Assembly: GCF_029962835.1 (NCBI RefSeq)
Contig: NC_080579.1
Coordinates: 77,622,459 to 77,686,458 of the forward strand
DNA: 64,000 nt
Source of the DNA: Magnolia sinica
Taxonomy: Eukaryota; Streptophyta; Magnoliopsida; Magnoliales; Magnoliaceae
Reading direction: 5' to 3'
The translations under genes and the position numbers were made by a program. The notes beneath the pieces were generated by a model. It saw nothing but the letters and a program-made list of their open reading frames with translations, ran no database searches and was not told where the DNA came from. This document shows positions 11,841 through 22,256 of this stretch, piece after piece; within the stretch, counting starts at the first letter, position 1, and the number at the start of each line of letters is the position of its first letter.

Positions 11841-12329
11841 ATGGGATCCCATGGGGAGAAACTTCATGACAGCAGGAAATCCGTATCCACTTGGCAACGC
11901 CAGATGTGCCCACAATGATGTTAGAAATCACCACTATCCAAAACTAAAGTTGCCATACCAGAGAAAAAACCGGGAATTAGTTTCTTACCGTTGAAACCTT
12001 GTTGGGATCCACTTGATGTTTTGATGTCATCCAAACTGTTAATGAAGTCATTCCCATTGGGATGAAGAGAAAATACAATAAATAAATAAAAATAAATTAT
12101 CCTGATACGCTAACTTTTGTAGCCATAAAAAATGTTTCAATGGTTGTTATTAAATCATTAATGTTTCCTTTCGTGCAGCCCCCTTGAGTTTTGGATGTAC
12201 TTAATTTTCGGTTACATACCTTTAAATGATCTTGCAAAACGGATGGATGGGGTAGATCTCTTACAAACATCACGGTGGACCACCTAGCAGCTAAAGGTTT
12301 TAAGAGTAAGTTACTGCACGGAAAACCTA
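11841..12329. repeat. Partial family Q repeat, right arm
   Basis: This contains the block CCGTTGAAACCTTGTTGGG, then a decayed centre, then the right edge GATCTCTTACAAACATCACGG near 12255-12285. The left edge is not clear. Confidence 0.4.
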
Positions 12330-12727
12330 GACGGGCCACTGTGATGTTTGTGAGAAATCCACTCCGTCCATCCGTTTTATGAGCCAATTTTAGGGCGTGA
12401 GGCCAAAATTAACCAGGATTCAAGACTTAAATGGGCCGCACTAAAGGAAAAGGTGGGTTTAAAACTCCCCAGGAGTCGATCGGTGATGTTTACATGTCAT
12501 TCATACCGTTAATAACGTTATTCTTAATTGGATTAACTAAAAACAAAAATATTAGCCTGAGTCAAAACTTCCGTAGCCCCACCAATATTTCAACTGTGGA
12601 CGTTCAATCCTCACATTTTATGCCCACTTGAGTATTGAATACGGCTCCTTTTTTGTTTTAACTCTTAAAATGAGCTCAAAAAACGGATGGACGGAATGGA
12701 TTTCTCACAAACATCGCGGTGGGCCCA
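12330..12727. mobile_element. Quasi-palindromic repeat, family Q
   Basis: The left edge is GGGCCACTGTGATGTTTGTG and then AGAAATCCACTCCGTCC. The right edge is GGACGGAATGGATTTCTCAC and then AAACATCGCGGTGGGCCC, its reverse complement with a few changes. Length is about 400 bp. Among the clearest Q copies in the window. Confidence 0.6.
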
Positions 12728-12944
12728 CCTAATTTCCCAGCGCAGCAACATCGCTTTTGCAGGAAATCCGCGTCCGGTGAGGCCGGATTCTCTCGCCTAA
12801 TCCGCTCCTTTTCGCCAAACCGCGTCCTGCAGGTACGGCTACGGAGATTTTAATACGAAATCCGCGTTGGCAAACCGCGTCATAACTTTTAGGGCGGATT
12901 AGTTGCCGCAATACGGAGATTTTAATACGGCACCGATTGTAGGG
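12728..12944. other. Intergenic DNA, no feature recognised
   Basis: GC-richer stretch between two palindromic repeats. It holds related words (AATCCGCGT, TACGGAGATTTTAATACG twice, near 12841 and 12913) that suggest a local duplication. No gene is seen. Confidence 0.4.
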
Positions 12945-13365
12945 TCGTCCTTGATTATGTATAGTATATCCATACCATCCATACATTTTACTGTTATTTT
13001 AGAGCATGAAATAAAAAATGAATCAGATCAAAATCTCAAGTGGACCACATCATAGGAAACATTAGTGATTGAACGCTCACCATTAAAAATTCTAAGGGCC
13101 CATCTTAACTCCCACAGTAATGCCATCCAACCTGTTGATAACGTCATACAGAGATTGATGAAGAGAAAAAACAAACATCAGCTTTATCCAAAACTTATGT
13201 AGTCCGCATTAAGTTTTTAATGGTCAGTAACTACTTTTTGATGTGACGTGGTGCACCTGATGGTTGAGTCGGCTTCATTTTTTTTTTTATTAAGTAAAAT
13301 GATCTGGAAAAACGTATATACGGAGTGGATATAAAATAAATACATTGAAGTGGGCCTACGGTCAG
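12945..13365. mobile_element. Quasi-palindromic repeat, family P, next to the calmodulin-like gene promoter
   Basis: The left edge is TTATGTATAGTATATCCATACC and the right edge GAGTGGATATAAAATAAATAC plus GTGGGCC. It ends about 90 bp before the TATA box of the gene at 13531, so it is the closest repeat to that promoter. Confidence 0.5.
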
Positions 13366-13455
13366 GGCTGGACTGTGTTGGGTTAGGCCGGGGACGTACC
13401 TAATCCGCTCTCTTTCTTTCAATCGAGTTGCGCGTGAAATACTCTCTCTCCTCTT

Positions 13456-13462
13456 TATAAAT
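13456..13462 (+). promoter_or_regulatory. TATA box of the calmodulin-like gene
   Basis: TATAAAT lies 75 bp upstream of the ATG. A start about 30 bases downstream would give a 5' leader of roughly 40-45 bases beginning in a pyrimidine-rich CTCTCACTC stretch, which is usual for a plant gene. Inferred from sequence only. Confidence 0.6.
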
Positions 13463-13530
13463 GCTCCTCCGCATTCACTCTCTCACTCAAAGCGAAAACT
13501 CCACTTCTTCTCCCATCCAGAAGCGTTTCC

Positions 13531-14022
13531 ATGGCGACGAACCCAGCCCCATCCGTCTCCCTCCACACCAAATCCGACATAGAGAAGATCTTCAACCGCT
13601 TCGACTCCAACGGCGACGGCAAGATCTCCACCGAAGAACTTGGCTCCGTCCTCCACGCGCTTGGATCCTCCACCGCTCCACCCGATCTCCAGCGCATGAT
13701 GGCGGAGATGGACTCTGACGGTGACGGAGCCATCGATCTCAACGAGTTCGAGGACTTCTTCATCCGCTCAAGCACCGAAGATGGAAAGCACCGCCCCGAC
13801 GGTGGAGATCTGAAGGATGCGTTCGACGTTTACGATCTGGATAAGAACGGGCTGATATCGGCTGGGGAGCTCCACCTGGTGCTGAAGAAGCTGGGGGAGA
13901 AATGTACGTTCCAGGATTGTTCGAGGATGATCGCAACCGTTGATTCGGACGGGGACGGGAACGTGAATTTTGAAGAGTTCAAGAGGATGATGACGAACGG
14001 AAGATCTCCTTCATCGCGGTGA
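13531..14022 (+). CDS. Calmodulin-like protein with four EF-hands (CML23/24/27-like)
   Basis: A complete 163-residue intronless gene. The protein is a small, probably cytosolic or nuclear calcium sensor that changes shape on Ca2+ binding and then binds target proteins. Four canonical 12-residue EF-hand loops are visible: D25-E36 (DSNGDGKISTEE), D61-E72 (DSDGDGAIDLNE), D102-E113 (DLDKNGLISAGE) and D138-E149 (DSDGDGNVNFEE). All have acidic residues at positions 1 and 12 and glycine at position 6, so all four should bind calcium. An acidic and polar linker (about 79-93) separates the two EF pairs. Length and the ELH.VLKKLGEKC and CSRMI..VDSDGDG words match the plant CML23/24/27 group. There is no signal peptide and no C-terminal CaaX box. 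The start fits a good context (CCATGG). The GC-rich coding sequence stands out from its AT-rich surroundings. Group assignment is from memory; the exact orthologue is not decided. Confidence 0.95.
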   Translation: MATNPAPSVSLHTKSDIEKIFNRFDSNGDGKISTEELGSVLHALGSSTAPPDLQRMMAEMDSDGDGAIDLNEFEDFFIRSSTEDGKHRPDGGDLKDAFDVYDLDKNGLISAGELHLVLKKLGEKCTFQDCSRMIATVDSDGDGNVNFEEFKRMMTNGRSPSSR

Positions 14023-14290
14023 ATATGGTTTCTAGACTCCTTTGATAGTTAACTACCACTTTGAAATTTCTTTGACTCACTCCACACGTGTGGTACGCTT
14101 GTGTATGGGTTTCCAATGAATCCAGACCATCCAAATTGTGGATGGTCCGTGTCTCGAAGATCACGGTGATCAAGAAATCTTAACCGTCCAACTGCTCAAA
14201 ATTTCTCTAGATAATCATATAATTATTGCGGACGGGATAGTCGGACGCTGATTTACTGTCTTGGGAAGTTTCTGCTCTCAGAAGCTAGGT
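14023..14290. other. 3' flank of the calmodulin-like gene
   Basis: This probably includes the 3' untranslated region. There is no clear AATAAA; AATGAA at 14115 is a possible weak signal. No other feature is seen. Confidence 0.4.
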
Positions 14291-14709
14291 AGTGCCCACT
14301 GTGATTCTTGTGAGAAATCCACTCCATCCATCTGTTTTTTTAGATCGTATTAGGACAAAAACCTAAAAATTAGGCAGATCCAAAACTCAAGCGGGCCACA
14401 CGACAGAAAATAGTGGGAATTGAATGTCCACCGTTGAAATATACTTGTGGCCACAGGAGTTTTGGATCAGGCTAATATTTTTGTGTTTTCAGTTCATCCC
14501 AGTAGGAATGACCTTATGAACGGTTTAGATGGCATCTAAACATCATGGTGGACCCAGGGAGGTTTCAACGGTAGAAATTTCTCTAACTGCTTTTTAATGT
14601 CGTGCGGGCCACTTGAGTTTTTGATCTGCTTGAACTTTTGCCTCATGTCCTAACATAAACCAGTAAAACAGATGGACGGATGGATTTCTCACAAACATCA
14701 TAGTGGCCC
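14291..14709. mobile_element. Quasi-palindromic repeat, family Q
   Basis: The left arm starts GCCCACTGTGATTCTTGTG and AGAAATCCACTCCATCCATC. The right arm ends GGATTTCTCACAAACATCAT and AGTGGCCC. Reading the right arm in reverse gives the same block order as the left: TTAGGACA, CAGATC.AAAACTCAAG, GCACGACA, CCGTTGAAA. Arms of roughly 150-200 bp therefore pair along most of their length. Confidence 0.65.
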
Positions 14710-14824
14710 ATCAGCTTAGACCGTTGAACTTTTTATGACAGGGTGTCCGCAATAGTCCACAGCGGGCGTGGATTGGGTTATTCCCCCACCGGGAAATAGG
14801 AACGGACGGTCCTGTCCGGGAATC

Positions 14825-15103
14825 CGTGGGACGCCGTCCATGTATTTTATCTGTGAGTTTAGGGCAGCCCAAAAAGGAGGCAGATTGAAGGCTCAAGTGG
14901 ACCACACCACGGGTAGCAGTGGGATTGAATCCTTACCCTTGAAAACATTCCAAGTGCCCTAGAGAAGTTTTCAACTGGCTTCTTTTGGTGTGGTCTCTTG
15001 AGCCTTTAATCTGTCTCTTTTTTTGTTTAGCTCATGCCTTAAAATGATCTTTCAAAATGGATGGACGGCGTGGATAAAAAATACATCACGGTGGCCCCAC
15101 AGA
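14825..15103. repeat. Shortened family P repeat
   Basis: The left edge is ACGCCGTCCATGTATTTTAT and the right edge ATGGACGGCGTGGATAAAAA plus TACATCACGGTGGCCCCACAG. Length is about 280 bp. The centre (CCACACCACGGGTAGCAGTGGG against TTTGGTGTGGTCTC) is retained. Confidence 0.5.
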
Positions 15104-15735
15104 GCACCTGATAGTACTGTCCGTCTCTAGCCAGGTACCACCGTTTTCCAAATAGTGGTGAACTATCACAGGAGCTAGCGTGTAGATTTTGATTGTGTGT
15201 CAGTTAGATTTTGTAACAAGAGCCTTTTAATTCTTAGATACGGCAAGCCAACTTCTAGAAAGAAAGTAAAGACTTGGCTACTGGGCCTTCAGATACAATA
15301 CCGTGGGCGGGTTTGGATTCCAATTCCAAAAATTCAGGTTGCCAAACAATCCCCGAATGGATATTTTAGTTTGTGGTGTCAACGGGCAGGTCAAACGTTG
15401 CGCCAAGGTGTCAATATGCTAGCTTAGTGGCCGATAGATTGCGTTTCAATATTAAAATAATTATTATGAATATCTAGGTCAGTAAATTTAAAAAAAAAAT
15501 TTCAAAATTAAAAAGCAACTATTTATATCTTGTTTATATCATGAAATTAACCTTACAAAGCCTAATGTGTAAACTTGGCCTGATTTAGAAATAGGCTTGA
15601 ATTTCTACCTCAAGTCCCACCCTCAGGCTTGTTACTTGAGCCCAAGCCTGGCCTAGCTTAGGCTCAAAAGCTCAAAGAGCTCATCTAGCATGAGTAGGGG
15701 CTAACACCTATGAGCACCCACTGTGTCACTTTGTT
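15104..15735. other. Intergenic DNA, no gene recognised
   Basis: Mixed AT-rich sequence. Around 15580-15720 it is rich in words like AAGCCTGGCCTAGCTTAGGC, resembling low-complexity TE debris. No domain is recognisable in any frame. Confidence 0.35.
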
Positions 15736-16218
15736 GGCCCCACCATGATTTATGTGTTTTATCCACTCGGTCCATCTATTTTACCAGATCATACTAAAAA
15801 TGAGGTAGATCAAGCTCTCAAGTGAACCACACCATAGGAAATAGTGGTGATGATTAAACTCTTAGGTGAACCACACCATAGGAAATGGTGGTGATGATCA
15901 AACTCTCAGGTGAACCACACCATAGGAAATAGTGGTGATTAAACGCTCACCATTGAAAACTTCCTAGGCCCACTTAATGTTTATTTGCCAACCTGATCGG
16001 GTCACTCAGGGTTGAGTAAAGGGAAAACGCATATATCAGCTAGATCAAAAAATTTTATGGCCCTTAAAGAAGTTTTTAATGGTAAGCGTTTAATCACTAC
16101 TGGGTTTTTATGGTGTGGTCCACATAAGATATGGATCTATCTCATTTATGGGCTCATGCCCTAATATGATCCGGCAGAATTGATGGAGTGGATAAAACAC
16201 ATACATCATGGTGGGGCC
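15736..16218. mobile_element. Best-preserved quasi-palindromic repeat, family P
   Basis: The left edge GGCCCCACCATGATTTATG then TGTTTTATCCACT is the inverse of the right edge AGTGGATAAAACACATACATC then ATGGTGGGGCC. Reading the right half in reverse gives, in order, GATCATATTAGGGCATGAG, AATGAGATAGATCC, GTGGACCACACCATA, TAGTGATTAAACGCTTACC and ATTAAAAACTTC. All of these have counterparts in the left half, so the element is one large imperfect hairpin with arms of about 150-200 bp. It has no coding capacity. It behaves like a fold-back or MITE element; superfamily and target duplication were not determined. Confidence 0.7.
15815..15946. repeat. Three 44-bp direct repeats inside a family P element
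   Basis: A block with GTGAACCACACCATAGGAAA occurs three times, starting at 15815, 15859 and 15903, with very few differences. The other P copies carry it once, so it is a recent local triplication in the left arm. Confidence 0.85.
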
Positions 16219-17600
16219 CACCGTGCTGGAAAGGTTTTCTTCCAGCACCTTCACTGCCGAATCCGAATCCTATTTAGTACGTTTACGTACCAACTTTGTA
16301 ACCTTGCACTACCAGGGGAGAAAAGAAAGGGTGCCACTCTCAATGAGAGTATAAACGGCAGCATTTATTTTTTCTTATTCAACGGTGGAGATTAGAGAAG
16401 ACAACTGGTCCTGGACAAGTCTGGTATTTGAAAAGTTACCCATGCATCTAATTGCAATTGGACTCCTCCACATCCACATCACCTGTTTAAATGGTCCATT
16501 GGGTCCGATCCGAAAATCCTCCATTTGATAAGCATTATTTTTTTTTCATATTTAAATCTTAAATTCCTCTATTTAAACACGCCCTTAATAAATTAGGGGC
16601 CAAGAAAATCCTTGTATTTGTATTCTTCAAGGAATGATCATATAATTTCAATTGTACGTCAATTCCATAAAATCACTTTGTGTGGGCTTACCATGATGTC
16701 TCAATGCTATCCAACCCATCTAGGTATTCAAAGTCCAAAAATCAATCTGATTCATAACTCAAGTGGTCCACACGGAGTTTGGTAATTTTGCAACTCAGGT
16801 GAGCCATCATGTGATTTTAGAGGTCCCAGTGATGATTTTATATTTTTCCCTGTTACACGACCTACTAAAGCACTAGATCAGTCTAATTTTTGGACTCTAC
16901 AATAAGCATAGCAGCACACCTGATGCACGGTTTGGATTCCATACTCACGTCATGTTAGAAGGAACCTCGATCATGTGGGAATTCACGTTTGAACATATGT
17001 GATCAATTTTGCCCATTGAAAAAATTAAAAATAAAAAACTGAATTTTATTCAACTAAACTATAAATTAAATATACTTATCTATGGCTTAAAACAAGCACC
17101 TCGTGCATATTTAGGATACCTAATTTGTACTCAGTAACTTCTAGCTGCTAATTAATTTGTCCAATTATCAAGTGTTCCCAACCAGGCAAAATTCATTTAG
17201 AACATAAAATATATTTAATGATGTAACTATAGTAGTGATTACCATAGCAAAATCTCAAATGTTGAATTGAAGGTTTGAGGAGAAAACCCAAGTGGAATAT
17301 AGACCGGTGTGATATAATACCACCGGTTTAATACAATTTTTCCAATGGAACTTTCATCGTGGGATATATGATGTAGAGCAGGTTGCAAACCTATTCTTAG
17401 CACAAGCAAACCTAGTTTGTCAGATCTAATCCGTAATTGGGGCCTAGGCGCATCTGGATCCAAGAAATTCATTTTGGATAGAGAGAAATTGTCATTTGAA
17501 GTACAAACCATGAATCAACCATTACTTTTGATTTGCGTATCGTTACGAAATACACGGCTTATAAATTTTGATTGGAACAGACCATCCGGGGCCAATCGAC
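16219..17600. other. Intergenic DNA, no feature recognised
   Basis: AT-rich sequence with scattered P-like words (for example GTGGGCTTACCATGATG at 16682). I see no conserved reading frame, tRNA-like fold or element edge. Short ORFs at 17239-17608 show no known family. Confidence 0.35.
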
Positions 17601-17816
17601 CCCCATAAGTGAGTCGCGTTGCTCCATTTCACGAGAAAACACTTCTTTCTAATTCAAAACCGCAATTAATATCTCATTCATCTTCGAGTTTTAATAAATG
17701 CAATCTTCCCCCATAAGTGAGTCGCATTGATCCATTTCGCGAGAAAACACTTCTTTCTAATTCAAAACCGCAATTAATATCTCATTCGTCTTCGAGTTTT
17801 AATAAATGCAATCTTC
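17601..17816. repeat. Tandem duplication of a 108-bp unit
   Basis: The unit starting CCCCATAAGTGAGTCGC at 17601 recurs at 17709 with only a handful of substitutions, head to tail. It has no coding potential and looks like a recent simple duplication. Confidence 0.9.
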
Positions 17817-18956
17817 TTATGATTTGCCTTTAATCAAACTGCCTGAGTAAATTAGGACTTTATATTTTTAATAAGTTTTTCCTATTTTGAATAAATTTTC
17901 GTTTAGTCGAATTAGGACTCATGATTAGGGTTTTAATTTACTTTATAAGTGATCACTTATAGTAAGTCTGAGCATTATTATTAATTAATTAATATTTTGA
18001 ATTTTCTTTCTTTTTTCTTATGGATTCAAGAATGTTTTGCATACTTGAGGTAAACAGTGATCTTCCTCATCACATTTCCCTGTGTTAATAAATGAAGGCT
18101 TGCAAAACAGTTACGGTGTACAATATCATTCACAATCGATAAAGGGTTGTATCGCTCCTATTTCGGCCAATACAATACATGGGTGTCAACTGATTTGGTT
18201 GTTCTTAGGCTTGCATGGACTAGAGGCCCAACAAGTAGTGTTTGCCTGGCTCAAATCAATAATGGTAATTTGAGTAATTGATTGGTGGTACCGGCCCATC
18301 TCAACCCAATTCTATAGAGCATAGAGTAATGTAAGCTAAGCCTTAGCTCATGGGCTGGACTCGTCGGTATAGCCCGGCTGCAAAATCCTAAATCAAACGG
18401 ATATATGAATAGAGGTGGAGTGCCTTATCCATTAGGAATAGGGGACTTCCCTGTTTCGTACCTAATTTGTAAATGTGGGGCCATGGTTGGTTTATTCAAT
18501 CTATTCATTTGATGGCCACATCATGTATGAACCATGCTTAAAAATCTCTTCGTTTGGTTAATCTAACATTTCTGCTGTTGGCATATGAATACATGGTTAA
18601 GAAGACGTCCACCAACGGTTCATCTTCAATGGATAAAAGATAAAAGATTTGATGGGATCTTCCAATTTGAGAGTTTTTTTTTTATGGTTGTCATGGTTAG
18701 TCCATGATGGAGATATCAGATAAATAGATTAAATAAACCAATACGCTGAGTGGCCAAGTTGGGCCTCTCTCTCTCTCTAATTCTAATAAATAACTATTAT
18801 GTAATGAGAAACTCTCAAATTCTAATAGGTTGGACGTCCAACCAACTCAGAAACCAGTGTTAATTAATGTTAATAAATATACCTGAGCTAGTTCACTTTG
18901 GACAAGGGTGGTGGCTCGGCTGGTTGGAGCTCACTTAGGAAAAAGGTGGCAGCTTG
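17817..18956. other. Intergenic DNA, no feature recognised
   Basis: AT-rich sequence with no recognisable gene or complete element. A short CT run lies at 18764-18778, with the word TAATTCTAATAAATAA nearby. Confidence 0.35.
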
Positions 18957-19245
18957 GGCGGGCCCACCATGGTGTTGATGTGAAATCTACACCGACAATC
19001 AGGTGTGTCACCCTGTTTTATGTGCAAGGCCCAAAAATTAGCTCCATCCATGATTCAGGTAGACCACATGATTAGAACAATGTACCAGGCAAACCTTATC
19101 TTACAAACTTTTTCTCTCGGTGTGGCCCATTTGAATCACTAATAGGCCTAATTTATTGGGCCCCAAGTCTAATTCTCAGTGTGGCATCTAATGGTTGGAG
19201 TAGATTCAAGATAATTATCACCGTGGACCCTATAAAACTCAAGAG
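18957..19245. repeat. Diverged palindromic repeat related to families P and Q
   Basis: The left edge is GGGCCCACCATGGTGTTGATG and the right side has GTAGATTCAAGATAATTATC and ACCGTGGACCC. The middle pairs GTAGACCACATGATTAGAAC with a GGTGTGGCCCA-type block. It shares the layout of P and Q but is diverged. Confidence 0.4.
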
Positions 19246-22025
19246 TGGACATTGGCAATGCTAATCGTAGGTTAGCCTCTTTTTTGGGGGGCTCAGAGCT
19301 CAATATGGGATTACACACCTAAAGGTCAGAGTGGATCTCATATATACATCACAGTTAGCCACATCAAAAATCAAGGGCAAGCGTCATCCTCGTACTCTTT
19401 TTCTGTTTTTTTTTTTTTCTAAATGAGATCCAAAGTCAGACTATAAGATCCAACCAGAGATAACTTCCAACCTTTGTGTATTGGACATCCAATCGATCTA
19501 ATAATAGACTGAACCCATCATGATCATCACCTTTGGAAAACTCCATAGCAGCCACACATTGAGTGGACCGCACTTGTGTCTAGTTATTTGCCAATGTCTA
19601 AACATTGTTTATATAGTGTGGCTCATTTGATGTATAGATAAGAATGACCATTGCATTAGGCAATCCTAATGGTGTGGCTAACATGTTAGAAGGGTTGCAT
19701 TTTACATGCACTTGATACTTTGAATGTTATCATATGAGTGGATTATAGCCTGTGGTACATTAGGTTGGACTCAAGAACTTTTTTATAGCAAATGTTGTTT
19801 CTTGGGAACAGGTGGGAGATAAATGCCCACCCTTGATTTTTGAATGGGCCCACCATAATTTGTATGTGAGATTCATTTGGACTCTTAATGTGCAATCTCA
19901 TGTTAGGTTTAGATTAAAAAAATTAAGCTAACGTGTGATTCCAGCGGGCCATAACAATGAAATCGGTTGGGAGATAGATATCCACCCTTGAAATTTATAA
20001 GAGTCACCGTAATTATTATATTGAATCCACTCCAACCATTATATATCACACTAAAACTTAGTCATAACACTAAAAAAAAATAGGCTCATTAGTGATTCAT
20101 GTGGGCTACACCAAGAGAAATAATTTTGAGGGCGAGCTTTACCCTGTACATTATTTTTAATGGTGTGGTCCACCTTAATCAAGAATGGGGTTGACTTTTA
20201 GGTCCTAGGCCTAACATTGCGTCCACTGAGTTACTTTTATTAAAATTAATTAACCTTTGGTTTTTATGCTAACTGGAGTCGAGAATTTCTTTTATATATT
20301 AATATTCGGTATCTCTTTTGCTTGATGCTAATAAATAACCCTTGTAACCATATTTAATCTCTCTCACATAATTCTAATAAATAAATCCTTCAATGAGATA
20401 TTTTTTGCCTTAAACTAAGGACTTTTCTTTTAATGGTGATTACGGTTCTCATGTTTCTTAGTAATGTAATAGTGGATGAATAAGATTAAAAATAAAAGTT
20501 ATTCGCTAATTTTATTAATTTAGAAATAAGATCAGTACAATCAGCGAGATACAGTGAAATAAGTAAAAAAAAAATAAAGAAAATTATTTGCGATTACCTG
20601 TGTAGACAGGACAACCGTGATGTACAGTCTACAGGACGTGACTGATATGATCTTCCAAGTATGGACTTAGTTAATCGGAGATCTAGTGATGATGGTTGTG
20701 GATATTTACAATACTCTTGCGTTGTAGATCGGAGACCTTCCAAGTGTACTGCAGCAATGGCGTTGAACAGTATAAGACTAAGTTATGCTAAACTCCGAAC
20801 TTGCTTCAGCGGGGCTAGACAGAAGTGGAGAAACTAAAGCTAAAACTAAAATAAACAATATTGTGCTGTGTAGAAGTTGTGTGCATTAGCAAGGGCCCGA
20901 AACTCTTTGTCGAGTGTTATTTATATAGACTTAGAGAGGCATCAACTGCATTGAGGTTTCCTTGTTAATTCGTGCTTATATCATCAAAGGTTTTGGAGTC
21001 GTATCCCAACTAGACTCAAATTCTTCATCGTGTACCCTGATCTCCTAATTTTAGAATAACTCGTTTCTTAACCTCCTTATAGTCTTCATGAAAGCATTGA
21101 TCGTCACTAAAAAATTTTCTCTTTTAACATGATTGTGAGAGACAACCTTGTCGTGCGTATCCTGTATCATAAGATTTCCATTATATGCAGGGCTTTATAA
21201 GTTTACTAAGCATGTTGCTCGATCACATGTGCCACTCGTGAGATGACCATATGTCCTTCTTATGATGCCTTGCTTTTCTCAACCGTAAATATGCATACAA
21301 CTTCGAGTCATTCTAAGTTTTTGTAGGCTACGTGTTATTGAAGGAAGTGGGTTGAAGATATTCTCGGGGTGTGAGTGAGATTTTGTTTGTCATCGTACAT
21401 AGTGCCGATATGTGGCATTATTCCATTAGGTTGTTGGACTGTGCCAAGACATGTATAAATAATACCCATGCATCACTTTACATCCGAAAGATGTAAGGGG
21501 ACGTAATGGCTCTTTGGCTTCGGTGGTCGCTCTGACGCTTGACACATGGTGGTGCAGGGTTTGCGCTTGGTCACCATGTGCAGTAATGTTGCGTTGAAAA
21601 TCTCCTGTCATGATTGCTTTCTTGTTCTTTTTCTGGGGATATGTCTCACTGTCGTTCCTATTTCATGAGTGTGGGATATGATCCCCAAAACCCTCAACAC
21701 GTCAGGCATTTAAATAGTTTGTGGGCCAATTATTTGGTGTCTTAGAACCTCCCTTTTAGTTTGGCATTTACTATCAACCATTAGAATATCAAGGTAGGAG
21801 TTAAATATTATTTTACTTCATTATATGCTATCTAATTTGAGCTAACTCAAAGTATACATCTTTCCCCTTACCTTTTTTTTAAAAAATGACCACCCCCTCT
21901 CAATAGAACAATTTCATCTACGTAAAGAATATTAACGTATTCAGTAGGATTTTGAGAACATGACTAACCAGTTTACCCTCCCTCCCTCTCTACTATATTG
22001 ATTGTCCGTGACTAAAAGATTCCAC
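19246..22025. other. Intergenic DNA with decayed repeats, no gene recognised
   Basis: Bases 19840-20190 hold another diverged GGGCCCACCAT..-type repeat. Bases 20500-21660 are of different composition (GATCTTCCAAGTATGG, TATTTATATAGACTTAGAG) and might be an LTR remnant, but I could not define ends. The ORF at 21426-21611 has no recognisable domain. Confidence 0.35.
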
Positions 22026-22256
22026 AACTAGTGGTAGAGTTGGGCATCGAGTTGAGTCGGATCGAGTAAGTGTTGACCCGACCCGATCTGGTTTTGAAAT
22101 ATACCTAACTCGAACTCAACCCAACTCGTTACTGAGTCGAGCATGCCTGACCCAATCCGATTCTGGGCCTGGCCTAGACTAATCCGGGCTAAGTCCGACC
22201 CGGTCACAATGACCGAGTTGGGTTAAGTCAGCACCAAGTCGGGTCGAGTTGAGCTT
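22026..22256. repeat. GAGTCGG/ACCCGAC-rich low-complexity block
   Basis: Interleaved words of the type GAGTCGGATCGAG, CCCGACCCGATC and CAACCCAACTCG recur on both strands, so the block can fold on itself. Such sequences occur near the ends of some plant DNA transposons (from memory). No edge or target duplication was found. Confidence 0.5.
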
